The position numbers were made by a program, and so were the translations under genes. DNA of 5,126 nt from an uncultured Lachnospiraceae bacterium (GTDB lineage: Bacteria; Bacillota; Clostridia; Lachnospirales; Lachnospiraceae). The notes under the pieces were generated by a model that had not been told where the DNA came from, ran no database searches, and saw only the letters and a program-made list of their open reading frames with translations. Positions 1 to 5,126 of the stretch are shown here, piece by piece (the first letter of the stretch is position 1; every line of letters starts with the position of its first letter). The stretch covers positions 1 through 5,126 of the forward strand of contig CAMWKA010000163.1 in NCBI GenBank assembly GCA_947174725.1, given 5' to 3'.

Positions 1-144
1 ACCTATATTCCCAAGACGGATAGACATTTTTCCGCAAGCCTTGCTGTAGTTCCGCTGCAGTTGATGGGGTATTACCTGAGCCTTGCGAAAGGTCTGGACG
101 TGGATAAGCCGAGAAATCTTGCGAAGTCAGTTACGGTAGAATAG
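1..144 (+). CDS. glmS: Glutamine--fructose-6-phosphate aminotransferase (isomerizing), C-terminal fragment
   Basis: This is the 3' end of glmS, cut by the left edge of the window; 47 codons plus TAG are present in frame 1. GlmS makes glucosamine-6-phosphate from fructose-6-phosphate and glutamine in the cytoplasm, the first committed step toward UDP-GlcNAc and peptidoglycan. The visible part is the end of the second SIS (isomerase) domain. The closing motif [15 protein letters not shown] is nearly invariant at the C terminus of GlmS proteins and forms the tail that closes over the sugar-phosphate site. The preceding stretch with [16 protein letters not shown] matches the usual last helix. The full enzyme is about 600 residues, so more than 90% lies upstream. 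Other SIS-domain aminotransferases lack this exact tail, so the identity is firm. No clear terminator follows, so read-through into the next gene is possible. Confidence 0.94.
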   Translation, partial: TYIPKTDRHFSASLAVVPLQLMGYYLSLAKGLDVDKPRNLAKSVTVE

Positions 145-193
145 GGAGGCAGACGGGAATTTTGCGCCGCTGCGGAATATAAGTTAAACGGAT

Positions 194-200
194 AGGGGAG
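194..200 (+). promoter_or_regulatory. Ribosome binding site of the response regulator gene
   Basis: AGGGGAG lies seven bases before the ATG at 208. It is a good Shine-Dalgarno match at normal spacing and supports that start. The 63-base gap after glmS (145-207) shows no strong promoter or terminator; the only hairpin-like stretch, around 162-177, has a short interrupted stem and no T-run. Confidence 0.75.
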
Positions 201-207
201 TGAAGAC

Positions 208-1035
208 ATGAAATATAAGGTGTTGATAACTGGCAGGGCATTTTTGGTAATTGATGATTTTTTTGTGAGGACGCAGGACACTTTTGAGTGTATGTCGACA
301 TCCGACCGTGAATCGGATCTTCAACTGCATATGAAATTGTTTCAGCCGGATATCTTTGTCTTTTGTCCTAAAGAGGAGACGAAAGAACGGATGGAGCGCA
401 TCAGTGAAGCGAGATATAAAGCGGAAAAGGAAGTTATGATGGTGGTGATAGGGGATTCTGCGGATGTGCAGAATTTTACCTCAGCCTGCAAAGGCGCTGT
501 GGATCTTGTGCTTCACAAACCGATCTCTATCAGTAAAGTGCAGGAGGAGATTCTGTCGATCATACGGGCGAAGGAAAGAAAGGCTGCAGAAAAAGCGGCG
601 ATGGAGGCGCAGGCGGCAGAGGAAGCAAGGCTGGCAATGGAGGCGCAGGAGCAGGGCGGAGCGGATAACAGCGGTATGAAGCATGTATTGGTCATTGACG
701 ATGATCCGGTGATGCTTAAGACGATCAAGCGGTATCTGGGGGAAGAATATAACGTTGCTACGGCGTTAGCGGGAAAGATAGCATTGAAATTCCTGGAGAA
801 AAGAACAACGGATGTTATTTTGCTGGATTATGAGATGCCGTCTATGAACGGACCTGAGGTGCTGGATATCCTTAGGGCAAATGAAAAGACAAAGAATATA
901 CCGGTTGTTTTCTTGACCGGTGTGAATGAGGTGGATAAGATACAGAAGGTATTGACCATGAAGCCGCAGGGGTATATGTTGAAACCGGTGAATAACGAAG
1001 AACTTCACCGTACCTTGAAGAAGATATTAGGTTGA
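208..1035 (+). CDS. Output-less response regulator: degenerate receiver, helical linker, intact receiver
   Basis: A 275-residue soluble protein with no transmembrane segment or signal peptide. Residues 158-275 form a complete CheY-like receiver: acidic patch D164-D166 (VIDDD), phospho-acceptor D207 (LLDYEMP), switch T237 (FLTG) and K259-P260. Residues 1-120 look like a second, degenerate receiver: the first strand (KVLITGR) lacks the acidic pair, the strand ending PDIFVFCP has C53 where the acceptor Asp should be, G82 replaces the switch Thr, but a KP motif survives (K104-P105). Residues 121-150 are an Ala/Glu/Lys-rich, probably coiled-coil linker. No DNA-binding, GGDEF, EAL or other output domain follows, and the protein ends right after the receiver fold. 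From context it is probably the last phospho-acceptor of the relay fed by the downstream hybrid kinase, taking phosphate from its Hpt domain; this is inference. The start is supported by a good ribosome binding site. The receiver call is very secure, the pseudo-receiver call moderately so. Confidence 0.9.
   Translation: MKYKVLITGRAFLVIDDFFVRTQDTFECMSTSDRESDLQLHMKLFQPDIFVFCPKEETKERMERISEARYKAEKEVMMVVIGDSADVQNFTSACKGAVDLVLHKPISISKVQEEILSIIRAKERKAAEKAAMEAQAAEEARLAMEAQEQGGADNSGMKHVLVIDDDPVMLKTIKRYLGEEYNVATALAGKIALKFLEKRTTDVILLDYEMPSMNGPEVLDILRANEKTKNIPVVFLTGVNEVDKIQKVLTMKPQGYMLKPVNNEELHRTLKKILG
601..649 (+). repeat. 13-bp in-gene direct repeat in the linker
   Basis: ATGGAGGCGCAGG occurs at 601-613 and again at 637-649, a period of 36 bases (12 codons). 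It encodes the repeated MEAQ of the Ala/Glu-rich linker (residues 132-135 and 144-147) in the response regulator. It looks like a small internal duplication in low-complexity helical sequence, which could change linker length without shifting the frame. Confidence 0.7.
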
Positions 1036-1100
1036 AAATTTCTATTTGAGATACCAAAGGCAGTATGGGAGATTAAAATAAGAGGTAGAACAGACTACAT

Positions 1101-1121
1101 AGAAGGGATCATAATCAGGAG
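1101..1121 (+). promoter_or_regulatory. Poorly spaced ribosome binding region of the hybrid kinase
   Basis: Two purine-rich candidates precede the ATG at 1122. AGGAG at 1117-1121 touches the start codon with no spacer, and AGAAGGG at 1101-1107 is 14 bases away. Neither has the usual 5-9 base spacing. No better in-frame start exists nearby: the next candidate, TTG at 1155, has no Shine-Dalgarno and would remove the first 11 residues. The ATG is kept, but initiation may be weak. Confidence 0.45.
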
Positions 1122-3848
1122 ATGAAAAAAACAGATTCCCCAGAAAAACTTCGATTGACAGATCTGATTGAAGTGGAGATCCTGCAGAAGATGCAGGATG
1201 CTTTTGCGAAAATGACAGGAATGGCGGCGTTGACAACAGATGAAAACGGCGCTGCCATAACGAAAGGGACAAATTTTTCGGCTTTTTGTACAGATTACTG
1301 CAGGAAATCTGTAGTGGGGATAAAAATGTGCGAAGAGTGTGACAGGAAGGGTGCGTTAATGGCGCTGGAGAAGAAGGGCCCCGTGTCCTATTACTGTCAT
1401 GCGGGACTGATAGACTTTGCGGCGCCGATTATCCTGAATGGAACGATGATCGGCGGTTTTATTGGCGGTCAGGTGCTGACGCAAAAGCCATACCGTGAGG
1501 CGATGAGGAAGATCGCGGCAGAGATCGATGTTGATCCCGAAGGGTTTTTAAAGGCGGCGGAAGAAACGAATATTGTGGAGAAGGAGACGATACAAAGGGC
1601 GACGGAAGCTATCTATGAGGTTGCGGAGATTCTTACCGATATGGCATATAAGGCATATGTATCTTTGCAGCTCAGTATGGAGGCTATGCAGGCCGCCTCT
1701 TTGAAATCGGATTTTCTTGCGAATACAAGCCATGAGATCAGGACGCCGATGAACGCCATTGTCGGTATGGCGCAGCTTGCGCTTAGGGAGCAGCTGCCAA
1801 ATACGGCAAGGGATTACCTGAATCAGATCGTAAGTTCCAGCCAGATCCTGCTTACGATTATTAATGATATTCTTGATTTTTCTAAGATAGAATCGGGAAA
1901 GATGACAATTGCAGAGGAAGTCTATTCACCGGTTGCCATGTTGAGGGATATTATCAATATCATTGTTACAAGGATTGGCGACAAGGATGTGGAACTGCTG
2001 ATCGATATTGAACCGACGATTCCAAAGGAGTTGCTGGGCGACAGCATAAGAATCCAGCAGATCATTGTAAATCTTGCCAATAACGCTGTTAAATTTACAA
2101 GAAACGGTAAGGTTGCGATCAGTATGCATTATCAGAGAAAGTCAAAAGATGAGATTCTGCTGCAGTGTTCCGTAGAGGATACGGGAATAGGAATCAAAAA
2201 GGAAGATTATGATAAACTCTTTGAAGCGTTTCAGCAGCTGGACAGCAAGCGAAATAGAGGCGTGGAAGGGACAGGGCTGGGACTGGTGATCGCGCATAAT
2301 CTTTTAGACCTGATGAACGGCAGGATTTATGTGGAGAGCGAATACGGGATGGGCAGCATCTTTTATTTTGAACTGCCACAGAAGATCATCACGGAAGAAC
2401 CGAGTATTGATTATCACTGCGATAAAGAGGGCGTAGCTGCGATGATCAGCAATTCTTATGTCAGGGAACAGCTGAGAAAAGATGTGGAGCGCTATGGGGC
2501 TTTGTTTTTTGAAGAGTCTTCTCCGGAAAAGATCATGCAGCTTTCTGAAACGGGAAAGCTTCATTTTTTATTTATTGAACGGATGGCAATGACACAGGAG
2601 GTGGAAGAACTCCTTTCCCGCCATCCGGAACTAACAGTTGTAGTGCTTTCGTCGATGCAGGGGATGCAGAACGGTATGTGGGACAATTTTGTACAGATGA
2701 AAAAACCCGTTCATTCCGCTAATCTTGTCCACATTTTCCAGCATGAGGATATCCATATGTCAGCTTCGGAGACTTCCGGAGATGTGATTTCCTTTATTGC
2801 GCCGGATGCGGAGATTTTAATTGTGGATGATAACGCGATCAATCTGACTGTGGCGGAGGGACTTTTAGAACCGCTGCAGATGAAGATCGACAGGGCGCTT
2901 AGCGGTAAAGAGGCGATCGATATGATCTCCAATAAACATTATGATATCATTCTGATGGATCATATGATGCCGGAGCTTGATGGTGTGGAAACGACGCGTA
3001 TTATCAGAAGATTTCATTTGGAATATGACGATGTTCCGATCATTGCCTTGACAGCCAACGCAATAGCAGGGACACAGGAGAAGTTTATTAAGGAAGGCAT
3101 GAATGATTTTATTGCAAAACCGATTGAATTGCAGATTATGTTGGATAAGTTGAGAAAATGGCTTCCGGCAGGGAAAGTGGTCAATATCCAAACGGATAAT
3201 ACCGGCGGCAGTGCGGCAAATGCGGCGCTTCTGTCCGCGGGAAAGGAGAAAGCGCCCGCCATAGTGATTGAAGGACTTGATACGGGATATGCGTTGGGAC
3301 TTCTGGGCTCTGAAAAATTATTCTGGGCGGTTCTAAAGGATTATTATCATGCAATTCCCAAGAAAATGGAACGGATTGAAGAATATGAAAAGAAAGAGCA
3401 GTGGCAGGAATATACGATTGAGGTGCATGCCCTGAAAAGTGCTTCCAGACAGGTCGGTGCGTTAAAACTTTCGGAACGTGCAGAAAATTTGGAAAATGCT
3501 GGCAATCGGAACGATTCCGACATGATTCATGCACTGACAGGTGAGCTGCTGCTGCAATGCAGATATTATCAGGAGATATTAAGACCGTATTTTCCGGAGG
3601 AAGATAAGACAGCCGATCAAGGAAAGATTACGAAGGAAGCACTTGCGGAAGCATTTGAAAAGATCAGCGAAGCACTGGAAGAACTGGATATGGATACCGC
3701 AGGTGAGATGGTGATGAAACTAGCGGAATATAGATACGACGGATGGCAGAAAGAATTGCTGAAAAAGATGGAAAACGCCGTAGAGGATATGGATGTGGAG
3801 CAGTGCGAGGAGATCATAGAAACGTGGGAGAACAGGCTTAAAGAGTAA
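1122..3848 (+). CDS. Soluble hybrid histidine kinase: PocR sensor, HisKA, HATPase, pseudo-receiver, receiver, Hpt
   Basis: A 908-residue cytoplasmic hybrid sensor kinase with no membrane segment. Domains in order: PocR-type ligand-binding sensor (about 13-180) with C56, C60, C70, C73 and C92-H93 in the family's CHAGL motif; HisKA (about 194-260) with phospho-acceptor H204 in SHEIRTP, whose E-x-x-T also fits phosphatase activity; HATPase_c (about 305-419) with N321 in the N box, D353-T-G-I-G, F box F367/F370 and G383-T-G-L-G; a degenerate receiver (about 433-541); an intact receiver (563-681) with D569-D570, acceptor D613 (LMDHMMPELDG), T644 and K666-P667; an Hpt domain (about 716-828) with H769 in HALKSAS; and an acidic helical tail (about 834-908). 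The expected relay is H204 to D613 to H769, then to a separate receiver, plausibly the protein encoded 86 bases upstream. The signal is probably a small cytoplasmic molecule, since PocR domains are known or predicted to bind such ligands; which one cannot be read from the sequence. The stop lies 4 bases before a possible GTG start of dgt. Confidence 0.95.
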   Translation: MKKTDSPEKLRLTDLIEVEILQKMQDAFAKMTGMAALTTDENGAAITKGTNFSAFCTDYCRKSVVGIKMCEECDRKGALMALEKKGPVSYYCHAGLIDFAAPIILNGTMIGGFIGGQVLTQKPYREAMRKIAAEIDVDPEGFLKAAEETNIVEKETIQRATEAIYEVAEILTDMAYKAYVSLQLSMEAMQAASLKSDFLANTSHEIRTPMNAIVGMAQLALREQLPNTARDYLNQIVSSSQILLTIINDILDFSKIESGKMTIAEEVYSPVAMLRDIINIIVTRIGDKDVELLIDIEPTIPKELLGDSIRIQQIIVNLANNAVKFTRNGKVAISMHYQRKSKDEILLQCSVEDTGIGIKKEDYDKLFEAFQQLDSKRNRGVEGTGLGLVIAHNLLDLMNGRIYVESEYGMGSIFYFELPQKIITEEPSIDYHCDKEGVAAMISNSYVREQLRKDVERYGALFFEESSPEKIMQLSETGKLHFLFIERMAMTQEVEELLSRHPELTVVVLSSMQGMQNGMWDNFVQMKKPVHSANLVHIFQHEDIHMSASETSGDVISFIAPDAEILIVDDNAINLTVAEGLLEPLQMKIDRALSGKEAIDMISNKHYDIILMDHMMPELDGVETTRIIRRFHLEYDDVPIIALTANAIAGTQEKFIKEGMNDFIAKPIELQIMLDKLRKWLPAGKVVNIQTDNTGGSAANAALLSAGKEKAPAIVIEGLDTGYALGLLGSEKLFWAVLKDYYHAIPKKMERIEEYEKKEQWQEYTIEVHALKSASRQVGALKLSERAENLENAGNRNDSDMIHALTGELLLQCRYYQEILRPYFPEEDKTADQGKITKEALAEAFEKISEALEELDMDTAGEMVMKLAEYRYDGWQKELLKKMENAVEDMDVEQCEEIIETWENRLKE
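1158..1661 (+). other. PocR-type sensory domain, cysteine-rich
   Basis: Residues about 13-180 of the hybrid kinase. The domain carries the PocR hallmarks: an FC...YC pair (C56, C60), a G-x3-CEEC-D block (C70, C73), YCHAGL (C92-H93), then a hydrophobic PIILNGTMIGGFIGGQ segment. PocR domains are ligand sensors found in transcription factors such as PocR itself and in kinases. Five Cys and one His in about 40 residues could bind a metal or cofactor; that part is inference. Confidence 0.85.
2418..2744 (+). other. Degenerate receiver (pseudo-REC) inside the hybrid kinase
   Basis: Residues about 433-541, between the ATPase domain and the true receiver. The alternating hydrophobic-strand and helix pattern matches a receiver, and helix 1 (YVREQLRKDVERYG) is typical. 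The first strand (VAAMISNS) lacks the Asp pair. In the strand LHFLFIERM, E486 stands where the acceptor Asp would be. VVLSSM has Ser at the switch position, and KKP (K528-P529) keeps the conserved Lys-Pro. It cannot be phosphorylated in the normal way and probably has a structural or regulatory role. Confidence 0.7.
3267..3605 (+). other. Hpt phosphotransfer domain
   Basis: Residues about 716-828 of the hybrid kinase. The helical sequence contains VHALKSASRQVGA, the Hpt signature, with H769 as phospho-acceptor and K772 nearby. It begins with the usual D-x-G-x-A-L-x-x-L-x-G pattern (GLDTGYALGLLGS). It should accept phosphate from D613 and pass it to a separate receiver. Confidence 0.85.
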
Positions 3849-3872
3849 GCGTGTGGAAAATACTTTAGAAAT

Positions 3873-3876
3873 GAGG
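3873..3876 (+). promoter_or_regulatory. Ribosome binding site favouring the ATG start of dgt
   Basis: GAGG lies six bases before the ATG at 3883, normal spacing. The alternatives are weaker: GTG at 3853, four bases after the kinase stop, has only AGAG at 3842-3845, and ATG at 3871 has no clear site. This favours 3883, though coupled re-initiation at the GTG cannot be excluded. Confidence 0.5.
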
Positions 3877-3882
3877 TTGGAT

Positions 3883-5088
3883 ATGGGGAATTATCAACAG
3901 CTATCCGAAGAACTGCAGGAGCGGATAAAAAAGGAAAGAAAAGCTCACTGGATCAATCCGTATGCCTTTCAAAACGAAGATGTGCTAAGGCGTAATATGG
4001 ACCACGATCAGGCGTCGCTCTGGCGGCCTGCTTTTGTAAGGGATTGTGAGAAGATCATGAATATTCCCTACTATAATCGTTATGGAGATAAGACGCAGGT
4101 GTTTTCTTTGTACCGGAATGATGATATCACAAGACGTCTGACCCATGTGCAGCTGGTATCACGGACTGCCAGAAATATCGGACAGATGCTGGGACTGAAC
4201 CTTGATCTGATAGAAGCAATCTCCTTAGGGCACGATATCGGGCATACGCCCTTTGGACACGCGGGGGAGCGTAAGCTGAACGAGCTTTATTTTGGCAGGA
4301 CGGGACGTCATTTTTCGCATAATATCCATAGCGCCAGAGTGCTGGATACGATTTTTCCGGTCAATATCAGCCTGCAGACACTGGATGGCATTATCTGTCA
4401 TAATGGCGAAATGGAACTGGAAAAATACGAGCCTTCTCCCTACAGGGACTTTACGGAGTTTGATCGGAAGATGGAGGCATGCTATCTGGATACGGCTGCC
4501 TGCAAAAAGCTGGTGCCCGCGACGTTGGAGGCATGTGTTATGAGAGTGTCTGACATCATTGCCTATCTGGGCAAGGACAGGCAGGATGCCATGAAACTGG
4601 GACTGCTGCAGGACGATTCGGAATTTGCGGATCATGAGATGGGAAAGAGCAATGCAGAGATCATCCACAATATGACGGTCAATATCATAGAATGTAGTTA
4701 CGGAATGCCGTATCTGAAGATGGATGCGCAATATTATGAGGCGTTTTCCAGGGCAAAGAAGGAAAATTATCAAAGAATCTATGGGCATGATGTAAATACA
4801 AGAGTATTTGATGAGCAAATTTTCCCGATGTTTGAGGCTGTATATGAAAAACTTTTGAAAGATATGACAGCGCATGATCGGGAGTCGGTAATTTACAAGC
4901 ATCATATTGATTATATCAGGAGTTATAGCAGATATTACAGTGGGAGAATCGATTATGAGGCGCAGGAAGCCAATGCCGTCGTTGTGGATTATATGGCGAG
5001 TATGACGGATGATTATTTTATCGATTTGTATGAATATCTGTTCCCGAAGGGAAAGTATAAGGTGAAATACAAAGGATATTTTGAATAA
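3883..5088 (+). CDS. dgt: HD-domain deoxyguanosinetriphosphate triphosphohydrolase (dGTPase family)
   Basis: A soluble dNTP triphosphohydrolase, which cleaves dGTP (often also other dNTPs) to the nucleoside and triphosphate and helps control dNTP pools. Numbered from the ATG at 3883 (401 residues), the metal-binding HD set is H88 (RRLTH), H117-D118 (LGHDIGHTPFGHAGE) and D224 (RVSDIIAY). H126 and E129 within the same motif match the catalytic His and Glu positions of the family. YGDKTQVF at 67-74 is also a family motif. Length is normal for the family. Substrate preference cannot be read from the sequence; members of this family are often allosterically regulated by dNTPs. The start is chosen for its GAGG site and ATG codon; starting at GTG 3853 would add 10 residues (411 in total). 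It follows the kinase by 34 bases (4 bases if the GTG is used), so co-transcription is likely. In many Clostridia dgt is followed by dnaG and rpoD, but the window ends too soon to show this. Confidence 0.92.
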   Translation: MGNYQQLSEELQERIKKERKAHWINPYAFQNEDVLRRNMDHDQASLWRPAFVRDCEKIMNIPYYNRYGDKTQVFSLYRNDDITRRLTHVQLVSRTARNIGQMLGLNLDLIEAISLGHDIGHTPFGHAGERKLNELYFGRTGRHFSHNIHSARVLDTIFPVNISLQTLDGIICHNGEMELEKYEPSPYRDFTEFDRKMEACYLDTAACKKLVPATLEACVMRVSDIIAYLGKDRQDAMKLGLLQDDSEFADHEMGKSNAEIIHNMTVNIIECSYGMPYLKMDAQYYEAFSRAKKENYQRIYGHDVNTRVFDEQIFPMFEAVYEKLLKDMTAHDRESVIYKHHIDYIRSYSRYYSGRIDYEAQEANAVVVDYMASMTDDYFIDLYEYLFPKGKYKVKYKGYFE

Positions 5089-5126
5089 GCGGTATGAAAA
5101 CGATTTTCTATGAAATACTAATAAAG

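Noticed and set aside
162..177. Possible hairpin terminator after glmS
   Set aside because: The stem is short, interrupted by a G-G mismatch, and not followed by a T-run.
178..183. TATAAG as a -10 element before the regulator
   Set aside because: No -35-like hexamer lies 16-18 bases upstream; the nearest TTG is only 10 bases away.
1046..1079. Possible promoter before the kinase: TTGAGA and TAAAAT
   Set aside because: The -10-like hexamer is good, but the spacing is 22 bases, outside the normal range, and no better -35 is present.
2865..3534. Two overlapping minus-strand open frames of 108 and 117 codons
   Set aside because: Both are antisense to the receiver and Hpt regions of the kinase, whose forward frame is clearly conserved; their translations look like random shadow sequence.
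4292..4543. 83-codon plus-strand frame inside dgt
   Set aside because: It is an out-of-frame shadow of dgt, with an Arg/Trp-rich composition and no family resemblance.
4225..4905. 226-codon open frame on the minus strand
   Set aside because: It lies wholly inside dgt, antisense to its conserved HD region; the translation resembles no family and no ribosome binding site or promoter supports it.
5094..5126. ATG followed by 11 open codons to the window end, possible start of a next gene
   Set aside because: There is no Shine-Dalgarno before it, 11 codons cannot be identified, and the translation does not resemble a DnaG start. It may just as well be intergenic.

Overview
The window looks like chromosomal DNA of a low-to-moderate GC Clostridia-type Firmicute, most likely Lachnospiraceae. 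This rests on the style of the GlmS tail, purine-rich Shine-Dalgarno sites, and the architecture of the signalling proteins; no marker gene fixes the species. All recognisable genes lie on the + strand, tightly packed, with no mobile element, RNA gene or CRISPR array visible.

Layout: (1) 1-144, the last 47 codons of glmS (glucosamine-6-phosphate synthase). (2) 208-1035, a 275-residue response regulator without an output domain: a degenerate receiver, an Ala/Glu-rich helical linker, then an intact receiver. (3) 1122-3848, a 908-residue soluble hybrid histidine kinase: PocR-type sensor, HisKA, HATPase_c, degenerate receiver, intact receiver, Hpt, and an acidic helical tail. (4) 3883 (or 3853)-5088, an HD-domain dGTP triphosphohydrolase (dgt). 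The last 38 bases hold no supported gene. No gap between genes exceeds 86 bases.

Genes 2 and 3 together carry every module of a four-step His-Asp-His-Asp phosphorelay: H204 in the kinase, D613 in its receiver, H769 in its Hpt, and D207 in the separate regulator. The input appears to be a cytoplasmic small molecule read by the cysteine-rich PocR domain. The output is not visible, because the terminal regulator has neither a DNA-binding nor an enzymatic domain and must act through protein contacts or through another partner. Both proteins also carry a degenerate receiver directly before the working one, which is the most distinctive feature here. The relay sits between two housekeeping enzymes (amino-sugar synthesis and dNTP hydrolysis), and the dgt start lies just behind the kinase stop, so co-expression is likely; a functional link is only a hypothesis. 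I did not find a clearly new type of system: the components are known families in an unusual combination.
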